Positions 52,201-60,620 of a stretch of DNA of 64,000 bases are shown in pieces; the stretch's first letter is position 1; each line of letters starts with the position of its first letter. The position numbers and the translations under genes were made by a program. Below the pieces are notes generated by a model. The model saw only the letters and a list, made by a program, of their open reading frames with translations, was not told the origin of the DNA and did no database searches. The stretch comes from Tribonema minus (lineage: Eukaryota; Sar; Xanthophyceae; Tribonematales; Tribonemataceae), in the NCBI GenBank assembly GCA_017506865.1, contig JAFCMP010000538.1, positions 496,001 through 560,000 on the forward strand, written 5' to 3'.

Positions 52201-53538
52201 TGTTCTCGCAGGCGGAGCAAGTGCGCGCCGACCTGCAGGCGCAGCGGCGGCCAACACGCTAAGCACATTGATTGCGCTTGGCCGTTGCGCAGCGCTGGTT
52301 TTGATGTTCAAACCTGAAGTGACAGACACGGGCTTCTTCTCTGGTATCCATGTATATACAAGCTGCACCAACTCCACAATGCCTACCGTATGCTCGCAGG
52401 CCGAGCAAGTGCGCGCCGACCTAGAGGCGCAGCGGCGGCGCGAGGAAGCTGCCGAAACGGAGCGCCAGCAGGCCGTCGACGGCGTCCTTAATAAGGCCGT
52501 TAAGGAAAGCATGCTTAAGACCAAGGGCGGCCTCACCAACAAGGCCGCCGCCGTCATGGGTGACCAGGCGCTGCACCGGCGCGCGATGGAGCGCGTGAGC
52601 GCTGACGCGCAGGTCAACAAAAAGGTGCGTCTCAGGTGTCGTGTACTTCAAGTTCAAGTTTGGTTGTGTCATGTGGGCGGCCAGGCGCTACGCCGGCGCG
52701 CGATGGAGCGCGTGAGCGCTGACGCGCAGGTCAATAAAAAGGTGCGTCTCTCAGGTGTCGTGTACTTCAAGTTGAAGTTTGGCTGTGTCATGTGGGCGGC
52801 CAGGCGCTGCGCCGGCGCGCGATGGAGCGTGTGAGCGGTATGCGCAGGTCAATGAAAAGGTGCGTGGTGGCAGCGCTTAGGTATTGTGTACTTCAAGTTG
52901 AACTGTGGCGGTCATGGGCGACCAGGCGCTGCGCAGGCGCGCGATGAAGCGCATGAGCGCTGACATGCAGGTCGACAGAAAGTGTTGCATACTTCCACTT
53001 GAAGTGCGGCCGCGGCCCGCGAGGGAGCGTGCGAGCGCTGCCGATGCGCAGTCAATAGAAAGACGCAAAGGGGGGCAGCGTTCAGATGTTGCATACTTTA
53101 AGTTCAGACTTCAAGGTGCAGGCTGCGTCCGATAAGGCGCGTTGTGTACACTGATACTGCACCAGTTTACAGGGATCCTGGTTCCCTTTGCGCTCACTCT
53201 TTGACGCAGCGCTCCGCATCCGCACTGCCGCGCACCGCAGGTGCTCAACCTACATACATGTGCACTCAATAACAGGGAACTAGTTTCCATTGCGTGCTCA
53301 CTCAGTGACAGCGCTCCGCATCTGCACGCACGCCTTGCAGGTGCTCGACCTGCTCGGCTCAGCAGCCGTCGCGTCCAACAAGGCGCGCGACATGCTGGGC
53401 GAGGAGGACGACGACGCACCCTCGCAGCGCTCGCGCCACGCGCGGCCCAAGATATCGTTCCCGCGCGCGAGCAATGGTCCCGCGCTGCCGCGCGTGAGCA
53501 GCGGCCACGCGCTGCCGCGCTCGAGCAACGGCATGTGA
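36222..53538 (+). CDS. Modular protein of five ~105-residue repeats, 12 exons, 743 aa (family unknown)
   Basis: Exons: 36222-36695, 37201-37371, 41009-41128, 42205-42303, 44596-44811, 45614-45712, 47227-47442, 48138-48236, 49723-49938, 51136-51234, 52400-52624, 53341-53538. All introns are phase 0. Module exons are 216 nt and 99 nt in alternation, summing to 2232 nt. The 72-codon exon has a charged coiled coil (AEQVRADIEAKQRAEDEAER), then KAAALLGDKSLEQRALE, then NAQ. The 33-codon exon reads VNKKVMEMVGDANKLAP, ARKRLGSVMS. Module 1 lacks the coiled coil. Module 5 ends in VLDLLGSAAVASNKARDMLG and a Ser/Arg tail. The 158-codon first exon starts MGAQAS, an N-myristoylation-type sequence (inference). 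Exon 2 ends KSLKDAALLGVGPDGATQV, a relative of the repeat. I do not recognise the family; a scaffold-like role is a guess. Confidence 0.75.
37390..38580 (+). repeat. Junction echoes of modular-gene exon 2 end
   Basis: The exon 2 end plus donor (TCGCTCAAGGACG.GGCGCTGCTGGG...GGAGCCACGCAGGTG|GTAAG) recurs at about 37465-37540, 37650-37725, 37805-37895, 37985-38060, 38165-38235 and as fragments to about 38580. The donor GTGGTGAGC and a following TTGAAGTT are kept in most copies. Copies decay with distance. Confidence 0.85.
39054..39240 (+). repeat. Tandem duplication of about 104 bp with G-runs
   Basis: Two adjacent copies of ACAGACGAAAA(A)GGCGGGAGCG, a G-run, ATAGGAAAGTT, then CACTCGTGCACACCGATTGTCTG. 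Lies in intron 2 of the modular gene. Confidence 0.85.
39634..39740 (+). repeat. Dispersed ~100-bp repeat, copy C
   Basis: Near-identical to copy A from GAATCAAAAGATC to CACGAGTCAAAC, with a short internal deletion around the GAGCTC segment. Confidence 0.82.
39835..39935. repeat. Degenerate telomere-type tract (TTAGGG sense)
   Basis: Spaced TTAGGG/TTAGGT units over about 100 bp in intron 2 of the modular gene, next to dispersed repeat copy C. Confidence 0.8.
40180..40900 (+). repeat. Junction echoes of modular-gene exon 3 start
   Basis: CTCTCAG|CGGCAAGGCCGGCAAGGGTCC with the following GGCAAGTC recurs at about 40187, 40355, 40695 and 40845 before the real exon at 41009. The nearest copy (about 160 bp away) is almost identical; the farthest are diverged. 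Confidence 0.85.
40541..40653 (-). repeat. Dispersed ~100-bp repeat, copy D (inverted)
   Basis: Reverse complement of the family, from GTTTGACTCGTGGCCAATTG to GATCTTTTGATTTGTTTTC. With copy C it forms an inverted pair about 0.8 kb apart in the same intron. Confidence 0.82.
41215..41445 (+). repeat. Junction echoes of modular-gene exon 3 end
   Basis: The last about 75 bp of exon 3 and its donor (AAGGCGGCAGCGCTCCTCGG ... GAGCACGCTCAGGTATGTA) recur at 41218-41295 and 41362-41440, nearly identical. TTGAAGTTAAGC lies before each copy. Confidence 0.9.
41835..42040 (+). repeat. Junction echoes of modular-gene exon 4 start
   Basis: TACATACCCTATACGCAGATCAACAGGAAAATG (about 41832) and a weaker CATACCCTATACGCGCACCTCAAACAAGAAGG (about 41970) precede the real CCTATACGTGCAG|ATCAACAAAAAGG at 42205. 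A GATGATGGTGTGTGCGGCGTGCATAC segment also recurs four times between 41620 and 42080. Confidence 0.8.
42570..43220 (+). repeat. Junction echoes of modular-gene exon 4 end
   Basis: GCCGGCCGCGCGC.AACG...CGGCTCGGCGATGGCGCT.GACGTCAA(G)GTCAG recurs at about 42580-42640, 42725-42785 and 42870-42925, with a fragment at about 43190-43220. The period is about 150 bp. Confidence 0.85.
43005..43435. repeat. Telomere-type repeat cluster, both orientations
   Basis: TTAGGG units at about 43005-43022, 43135-43175 and 43255-43300. CCCTAA units at about 43082-43106 and 43400-43432. They separate the exon 4 end echoes from the exon 5 start echoes. Confidence 0.88.
43494..43550. repeat. TATG microsatellite
   Basis: About 13 GTAT/GTATGCAT units in intron 4 of the modular gene. 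Confidence 0.9.
43775..44545 (+). repeat. Junction echoes of modular-gene exon 5 start
   Basis: CAG|ATGCACCAGGTGGAGGCGGAGAA recurs at about 43780, 43940, 44120, 44297 and 44462, before the real exon at 44596. The spacing is 135-180 bp. Several copies hold stops or frameshifts relative to the exon frame. Confidence 0.9.
44880..45095 (+). repeat. Junction echoes of modular-gene exon 5 end
   Basis: GCGATGCTCGGCGAGAGCCTGCT.GAGCAGAAGGCCATG.AGGCCG.GG..CACA.CGC(T/C)CAGG recurs at 44885-44950 and 45022-45092. Confidence 0.85.
45254..45276. repeat. Perfect 10-bp hairpin
   Basis: CGCAGTAAGA and TCTTACTGCG separated by TTT. The nearby GCTCGAATCTTACTTGC gives a weak T-arm-like look, but no tRNA cloverleaf could be drawn. 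Confidence 0.7.
45515..45900 (+). repeat. Echoes around modular-gene exon 6
   Basis: Upstream, GCCGCAACCGTATGCTCAGGTCAACAACA (about 45510-45545) copies the exon 6 acceptor and start. Downstream, GCTCCATCATGTCGCC.GGGAGCAAG (about 45796-45825) and GCTCCGTAATGCCGCTGGACAACAAGG (about 45861-45890) copy its end. Confidence 0.8.
45909..45938. repeat. Poly-G tract of about 30
   Basis: An essentially uninterrupted G run. The exact length is not trustworthy in any assembly. Similar runs occur near 37690, 37850, 49400-49460, 57000 and 60586. Confidence 0.85.
46160..46460. repeat. Telomere-type repeat cluster in an intron
   Basis: Degenerate GGGTTAG/GGGTTAGG units at about 46160-46215 and four CCCTAA units at about 46428-46456, in opposite orientation, in intron 6 of the modular gene. 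One lies next to a stray repeat-exon fragment (AACGCTCAGGTCGACG, about 46075). Confidence 0.85.
47470..47700 (+). repeat. Junction echoes of modular-gene exon 7 end
   Basis: GGCGGCAGCGCTCCTCGGCG.CAAGTCGCTGGAG ... GTCAA(C/T)GC(T/G)CAGGT recurs at 47487-47557 and 47623-47694, each after a TTGAAGTTGAGCA spacer. Divergence from the exon is very small. Confidence 0.9.
48290..49385 (+). repeat. Junction echoes of modular-gene exon 8 end
   Basis: AAGCGCCTCGGCTCCGTCATGTCCTCCGAGAAGAAGGTGCG-type fragments at about 48300-48335, 48395-48440, 48500-48550, 49230-49280 and 49335-49380. GGGTAGGTAAGGTAT also follows several donors. Telomere-type tracts at 48692-48727, 48783-48816, 48866-48910 and 48990-49020 lie between copies. 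Confidence 0.8.
49075..49625 (+). repeat. Junction echoes of modular-gene exon 9 start
   Basis: CAG|GCGGAGCA.GTG.. at 49088-49160 (diverged) and a long, nearly identical copy at 49554-49618 (through GACGAGGCCGAGCGCGAG) precede the real exon at 49723. Confidence 0.85.
49975..50210 (+). repeat. Junction echoes of modular-gene exon 9 end
   Basis: AAGGCGGCAGCGCTCCTCGGCGACAAGGCG ... CACAATGCTCAGGTATG at 49987-50062 and a shortened copy at 50158-50206, with TTGAAGTTGA spacers. Confidence 0.9.
50523..50563. repeat. Telomere-type tract
   Basis: GGGCTAAGGTTAGGTTTAGGGTTAGGATTAGGGCTA in intron 9 of the modular gene, between the exon 9 end echoes and the exon 10 start echoes. Confidence 0.85.
50640..51035 (+). 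repeat. Junction echoes of modular-gene exon 10 start
   Basis: GCCACTCTCAAGCG, CGTACACACAGGTCAGCACAACGGTC (about 50690-50745), CACGAAGGTCATGGAGTTGAC (about 50866) and CTATGCACAGGGCAACAAGAACGCCATG (about 50992-51020) echo the real CGTACGCACAG|GTCAACAAGAAGGTCATGG at 51136. Confidence 0.75.
51300..51480 (+). repeat. Junction echoes of modular-gene exon 10 end
   Basis: CAAGCGCCTCGGCTCCGTCATGTCG.C.GAGATGAAGGT at 51316-51358 and 51431-51475. The period is about 115 bp. Confidence 0.88.
52025..52260 (+). repeat. Junction echoes of modular-gene exon 11 start
   Basis: GCAG|GCCGAGCAAGTGCGCGCAGACCTGGAGGCGCAGCGGCGGCG at about 52036, a weak copy at about 52123, and GCAGGCGGAGCAAGTGCGCGCCGACCTGCAGG at about 52209. 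The real exon is at 52400. Confidence 0.88.
52675..53070 (+). repeat. Junction echoes of modular-gene exon 11 end
   Basis: GGCCAGGCGCT.CGCCGGCGCGCGATGGAGCG.GTGAGCG plus the AGGTCAA.AAAAAGGTGCG donor recurs at 52677-52750, 52797-52868, 52918-52985 and, decayed, at about 53010-53070. The period is 110-120 bp and decay increases with distance. Confidence 0.9.
53195..53265 (+). repeat. Junction echo of modular-gene exon 12 start
   Basis: GCGCTCCGCATCCGCACTGCCGCGCACCGCAGGTGCTCAACC at 53209-53250 copies the real intron end and exon start at about 53309-53350. Confidence 0.85.
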
Positions 53539-54655
53539 CTCTGACTCAGGAGGCACTGCTCCGTACCTCCGAGTCGGAGATGCTGAGCGCTGTGCTTGCA
53601 GCGCTCGCGCCTCCGCGCGCAGCCGCGCAGGTCGCTCCCGCGCGTATGCGACACGCTGGCGCTCCCGTGCGCGAGCAGCGGCCTCGGGCAACGGCGTGTG
53701 ACCTCGAGGCACTCCAAGTCCGAAACTCTGAGGTGCTGCGTGCTGCTGAGCGGGAGTGACAGCGCGCGCGTAGCGGCTGTGTAGTGCGCTGACTCACTCG
53801 GAGCACTGGGGCACGACGCCGCCTGCGCGCCCCGCCGCGCGGCGCCGCCGCCGACGCATACACACTGTTCCATACGTAAGGGCTGCGCTTAACGCGGCAG
53901 CACTCGGAAGGCGACGCCGCCACGGCAGCACCGCGCAATGGCGGCTGCGCGCATTGCGGCAGTTCGACTGTCACGCAACGCGGAATGGCTCCCCCCCCCC
54001 CCCCCCCGCACTGATAATGTTTACTTTCTGCTTCCCAAGAGGTTCAGTGGCGTGCATCTGCTCTCTGCTGCTGACTGTGCCAGTACAGTATGTGCACCCA
54101 GCTGCTGTCGATGCGACGTACCTCAGTACCTGTGCGACGATCGCCACACTGCCGATGGTCCAAGGCTGTGCAGTGTACGAATGGCACATACCCAACGGAG
54201 ACCTGCAACAATACTGGCTGTTGCGCAGCTCACAGCGACCATGCGCTAAAGCGCCGCCGATTGCAACAGACACACCTAAAAGCTCGCCCCCATGAACCAT
54301 TCAAGGTGCACTGGCAAGACACTCAGCGCGCAACGAGCTATTGAGATACGCGTCCCACAATCATCAGCGCAACTTGATTTGCACTATGACCAGCGGCCGC
54401 AGGTTGAAGATACTATTGTTATTGCTCCTGAGTGGAGTGCGCACTCAATCAATGTCACCACCATTGCTGAGCGCAAGTCGATCGCAACAATATCCAGACA
54501 TCATGTACCAGCATACAGAGCAAAGTGCGAGGAGCCCCAATGTTCAACAAACGGCATCGCATGTACATGTATGCACACGTTTGGCATAACTCAAAGGCGG
54601 CTTGTTGCAGCACCAGCGCTCGCCCCCCCCCCCCCCAACCGCCCCCCTCTCAGGG
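53539..54655. other. Convergent 3' region between the modular and DNAJC11 genes
   Basis: The two genes converge here. At about 53590-53715 a diverged copy of the modular gene's last exon end, including its TGA and about 40 bp beyond, is present. The rest has several chance ORFs, a C-run near 53992-54007 and nothing else I can name. Confidence 0.5.
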
Positions 54656-57600
54656 TCACCGCACCACGTCCGCAGGCCCCAGGTACCGCGCATGCGCACT
54701 CGGCAACTGCAATGCATCCACCTCAGTCTCTGTCGTGACCTCGAACGTCCGTCCCGCGTGCACGTATCTCACGTAGAGATTAGCGGGCACTGACCCCCCT
54801 CCTCCCGGGGGAAGGGTCTCTCCCCCCTCCCCCTCCCCCGCCCCCTCCCCCCCTCCCTCTACCTCCAGCCCCTCTGTCACTGGGTAGAATCCCAGCAGCG
54901 CCGACTTGGCGCCTGCGGGCAGCGACAGCGCTCCGCGCGCAACGAAGAACTGCAGCGGCACCGTGACGTCGATGTTGCGCGGCTCGCACGCCAGCGCGGC
55001 ACGCGCGGCGTCCGTCGCCTCCCCGTTCTCAGCCGCCGCCGCGGCAGCAGCGCCGCCGCTGGTGCCGCCGTTGTCTGCCTGCAGGAACCACTGCGCGCCG
55101 TAGTCCGCGTGCAGCGCCGCGCCGTAGCGTGCCGCCAGTATCACAAGCCCGCCCGATTCTTCCTCCTGCACGGCCTTGCGGCGCGCCGCGTGGAGCATGA
55201 GCTGGACCTGCTTGGCGGCGGCGGCGCGCGCGGCGCCGCGCCGCCGCTGCCGCCGCGCTGCCTCGCGGACGCGGCGCTCGGACTCCGCTGCAGGTTGCGC
55301 AAGCGCGCAGCGCAGCGCAGGATGTTTGAGCTTGTCCAGCTTTTGAATTGATGACCAAAAACAGGGGGGGGGGGGGGGGCTTATGGGGGCGCGTCGCGCA
55401 GCGGTTTGAGCTTCATCAACGGAGGGTGCGGCAATTATGGCGGTGTGAGCGCTGCCGCCGCGCCGCCTGGCGGATGCGGCGCTCGGACTCGGCTGCGGTT
55501 TGCGCGCGAGGATGTGAGCAATGTTATCCTCGTACTTCTAGAGGGTGAGCAGCTTATATCGTTGGGCAGGCATCTGAGCTTCATCAATAGGATGTGCAGC
55601 AATGATGGGTGGCGCAAGCGGTGTGAGTGCTGCTGCCGGTGCCGCCGCGCCGCCTCACGGATGCAGCGCTCGGACTCGGCTGCGAGGCACGCGCAGGGAT
55701 GTGAGCAATGTCAAAATCACATTTCCAAAGGGGTGAGCAGCTTATGGGTGCACGTTGAGCGGGCATCTGGGCGTCATCAATGGGGGGTGCAGCAGTTGTG
55801 GGTGCTGCCAGCGGTGTGAGCACAGCCGCCACGCCGCCTCGCGGACGCGGCGCTCGGAGTCCGCTGTGAGGCACGCACCTTCAGCAAGGGCGTGTGCACA
55901 AAAATTGAACATTGTGGATGGCGTGTGCAGCTTGCAGAAGCGGCACAGCACGTGGCAGCAGCGGTGACACATTGACCTAACCCCGACCGTAACCCTAGCA
56001 ACGCCGAGAGGCGCGTCATCGCTCGCCACGTCCGCTTCAGCCCTGAGCGTGTATGCAACGGCCCCGTGTCGCCGCGGGGCACAGCTGCCCCGCCCCGCCC
56101 CTAACCCTAGAAGCAATACAAACCCTAGAGGCGCCAGCGGGCGCGCTGGTTAGGGTCTGGATAGGGCTTTCGCGCCTCTCCTTACGCCCCGCGCATTCCT
56201 GCAACGGCTTTGAGCGGCTGCACTCAACGCGTCTGATGTATGCAACACACACCGCTGCGACCGTTCTCCAGGCCGTCACCTCGCCGGACAGCTGCGCACA
56301 CGCGTAGCGTTACATGCGGGCCGTGGAGCGTGCGGTTTGCCAACAACAACAACTTCAGGGGCTTCATTCACAAATCAAAGTTCTCAGTGATGGATTGAAT
56401 GCCTGCTTCAGCCCTGGGCAACAAGTGGCAGTAATCAACGCTACTTTGTCGGTGCAGATCAGATACATGCCTACCCACCTGCTTCAGCCCTGACCTTTGG
56501 CGCACAGAGAAGAAGTTATCACAGCGCGATTGCTTCTCAAATGCAGATCGTATACATGCCTACCCACCTGCTTCGGTCCTGAGCGTTGGGGCAACGAGAA
56601 GAAGTCATGGAAACGAATCAAAAGATCGTAGAGCTCTCGGTGACAAGGAGTGGTTAGCCGCAAGTGCCTTCCACCAATAACCGTGGTCGCCGCTAGCGAG
56701 GTTGCTACTTTAACGCAGATAGTATACATGCCTACCCACCTGCTTCAGCCCTGAGCGTTGGCGCCACGACCGCGCGAATCGCCGCGTCCACGGCTGCCGG
56801 CACCACCGCCCCCACCAAGATGCTAAGGGGATCACACGCCGCGGAGAGCAGTATGGGCAGGTGAAAGCGCATGCCGCCGCGCTGAAACCGCAGCACCACG
56901 GTGACGCCTTGCACGCCGACTTTGCACCCGACCTGTTGCAGGAGGTTCGCACAGGGGGGGAGGGGGGGGCAACGCGTTGGAGATTGAGATTGAGGGGGGG
57001 GGGGGGGGGGGGGGGATGCAGGGGGTAATGGAACTCCGCCTTGGACGGCTTGATGCATGCCTGCCGTGGGTCGCCGCGCCGCGCATGCACCTTCATGTTT
57101 GAAAAGTTAACACTGTGAACGAGCAGCGACAGAGAACGCTCGCGCTCGCCACAACCCATGCATGCCTACCTTAGATTGCTGAGCCGCGGACGCACCTTGA
57201 CATGCACGAGCGGCGAAAATACACGCTTACCGTGTACTTCTACATCACAAGCATACCTACGCTAAATTGCTGAGCCGCGGACGCACCTTCATGTGCACGC
57301 GCGTCAACAATACACGCTTGTACCCTGTACATCACAAGCATACCTACCCTAGATTGCCACATGCATACCTACCCTAGGCCGCTGAGCGCACGTGCTCTGT
57401 ACGTGATGTGCATACTATAGTACATCGCCGCACCGCGTGTGCACACCACGTTTACGAGTAAGAAGCCACGCCGCTCGTACTCCACTCATCTTACAGTTTG
57501 AAGTATCGCTGAGCCGCGGACGCACGCACCTTGGCATCTATCGTATACCGCCGCGCCGTGCATGAACTTTCATGTCGATGGCGTCGGCAGCAAACGCGCA

Positions 57601-60584
57601 CACTCTCTCTCTCCACAACCCATGCATACATACCATATCGCTGAACTGCGGGGCGTACCTTGACATGCACGAGCGGCAGCAATAACTGCTTAGACTCCGC
57701 ACATCAAATGCATACGTACTGTATATCGCTGCGCCGTGCATGCACCTTCATGTTCAGTTAACACTTGTCAACGAGCGGCGAAAGCAAACGCTCGTACTCC
57801 GTACGTCACATGCATACCTACCCCTAGGTCGTACCTTGACATGAACGAGCGGCGACAGCGAGCGCAACGCATTCGCGTGCAGCTCCCAGCCGCCAACGCT
57901 GAGCCGAACGCCCACGTCGCCGCGCGTGCGCTGCGTGAACGCGCGCGTGTAGCCCGCACACACGGCACCAATTAACGCTTGTTTTTCGTACATCACAACC
58001 CTACCTACTGGACTTTGCTGAGCTGCGGATGCACGCACCTTGACGTGAACGAGCGGCGACAGCGAGCGCAGCGCGTTGGCGTGCAGCTCCCAGCCGCCAG
58101 CGCTCAGCCGGACGCCCACGTCGCCGCGCGTGCGCTGCGTGAACGCGCGCGTGTAGCTCGCGCGCGCCGCCGGGGCGAGCGTATCTTCAAGCGACAGTTC
58201 CAGCCTGTGACAGCGTGTTGGATGGGTGAATGTTGTGTGAACGCGCGCGTGTAGCTCGTGCGCGCCGCGGGGGCGAGCGTCTCTTCAAGTGACAGTTCCA
58301 GCCTGTGACAGCGCTCAACAATAGAGGAAGTGCGGTGGATGGGTAAAGGTAAGGTGAGGGTCCTAACCCTGAACCTAAGCATCAGGGTCATGGCAGAGGG
58401 GGATGGCAACGTCTGGCGCTACTAGTGGGGTTAGGGCAACCTAACCAATGTTAACCCTAACCCTGACCCATTGGCCCCGACCCCCACTTCACTTGCGCCA
58501 ATGCAACAAAGATGTTGTGGAAGAGGATGGCAACATTGCACTACTAGTAGGGTAGAGTAACCTAACCCTAATAGCAACCCTAATTCTAACCCTGACACTA
58601 CTCCCTCCCCACTTCACTTGCGCCAACGACAACAGAGGTGCATACATTTTTTTTTTTTCCGGCGTGGAGTGCGGCAGGGGGGTCAATGTTGAAGTGTATG
58701 AGTTGAAGTGTGTCAGTGACGCCCCAGCACATGACGGCGCTCCCTGGCGGCAGCTGCCGTCAGCAATGATCAGGCACCTCCCAGGACTGGGCCACAGCTG
58801 TTCAGTAGCACCCGACAGCAGCCCAGGGCCCCTGGCGCGACTGCAGTTGGCAGTTACATATCAGTTACGTGTCAGCGTCCGCGCGTCCTCCAGTCACAGG
58901 CGTCAACATGCACCAGGCAGCGAGAGGCATGCGTAGCAGCTCTCTTGGCATCATGCCGCGAGGGGAGGGGCCGGCATGCGCATCGCATGCGCAAGCCGTT
59001 GAGCACTGCGCGCTGCCATGCATGCACCACACAAAAGCTTGTATTGAGGGAGAGGGTGGAGTTTGAATATGAAGTTTGAATCTGGGCACCTCTCACGCGC
59101 GAGCGCCCGCCATCGTGCAGGTGCCCTGCGTGTGCAGCTTCGCGCGCTCGCCCTGCCGCCGCCGTGCAACTCCATGCCAAGCTCAACTGCGAGCTTGGAC
59201 GGCACCTGTGAACATTAAAATTGCCAGCTTCAACTTTGACTCATCTGAGACGCACCTCGCGTGCAAACGCCCGCCGTCGCAAGCCCACCAGTGAAACCCC
59301 ATACTCCAACTCAACAAATGCAACTGTGCGTCCCAGATTTTAATTTTGCCAACCTCAAGTTGAGCTTATCTGCGACGCAGCATTGCACCCAACTGCCAAG
59401 CACTTACTTGTGTGTTCATTCTCGCGAGCGCCCGCCGTCGCGCGCCTGCCCCACGCGCACTGTCGCCGCTCATGAACTCTGTACTTCAAAATCAACATGG
59501 AAACACTTCAACATGAAACTTATGAAACATTAAAACACCCGGAGACGCACCTCGCGCGCGATCGCCCGCCATCGCGCGTCTGCCCCACGTGCACCGTCGC
59601 GCGCCTGCCCGCCGCCGCGATGCGCCGCGACGCATTCACCACTAAACTTCAACATCAAATTTCAACATTGAAAGGAGACGCACCTTGCGCGTCTGCCCCA
59701 CGTGCACCGTCGCGCGCCCGCCCGCCGCCGCGACGCGCCATGCCCTACTTCAGCATGCCAACTTCAATTGCGAGTCAGAGACAGCAACCTCCACACTTCA
59801 ACATCACAAACATCAAATGCTGCTGACTCTTAAAAGAAAAAGGGGGCGCGCACCTTGCGCGCGATCGCCCCCCCTCGCGCGTCTGCCCCACGTGCACCGT
59901 CGCGCGCCCGCCCGCCGCCGCGACGCGCCACGACAAGTTCACCGCCGTGTTCGCCCCCCCCCTCAACGCCACGCTGTAGCGCAGGTTCGGGCCGTGGCGC
60001 CCCACCCCAGTGCTGAGCGTTGTGGTGGCGCCCCCCGGAGATGAGGTGTGCCCCCCCGTGAGGTTGATTTGGGGGTCAAAGCCGAGCTCCGCGCCGCCGG
60101 AGAGCCAGGAGCGCGCGTTGAGCGCGTGCCGCAGACCCAGGGACTGAGGGTGTGAAGATAGGAAGGGGAGGGGGGGGGCAAGTGGGCGGGAGGGGGGGGG
60201 GTGAGGGGGGGGGGTGAAGTGGCATGTATGAGGGGAGGTGTGGTGCAGGGCATGATTTGGTGTGCATCGGTATGAGGGAGGTGGTGCAGCGCTCTACTGG
60301 TGTTGAGTGCGTGCCGCAAACCCAGGGACTGAGGTGTGTGGATAGGAATAGGGGGGGGGCATGAGTTGATAGGTAATGGTAAGAGGGAGGTGTGCAGCGC
60401 CCTGCGCGTGCCGCAGCCCCAGGGACTGAGGGGCGCGGATAGGGGGGGGGAGGGGGGGGCGGGCAAGGGGGGGGAGAGGGGCATGTATTGGTATGAGGAA
60501 GGTGGTGCAGCGCTGCTGGTGGCCGACCGTGAAACAGGCGCGAAGGTAGGGGGCGGGAAGGAGCGGCACGAATGAGTCAGATAT

Positions 60585-60620
<36 letters not shown>

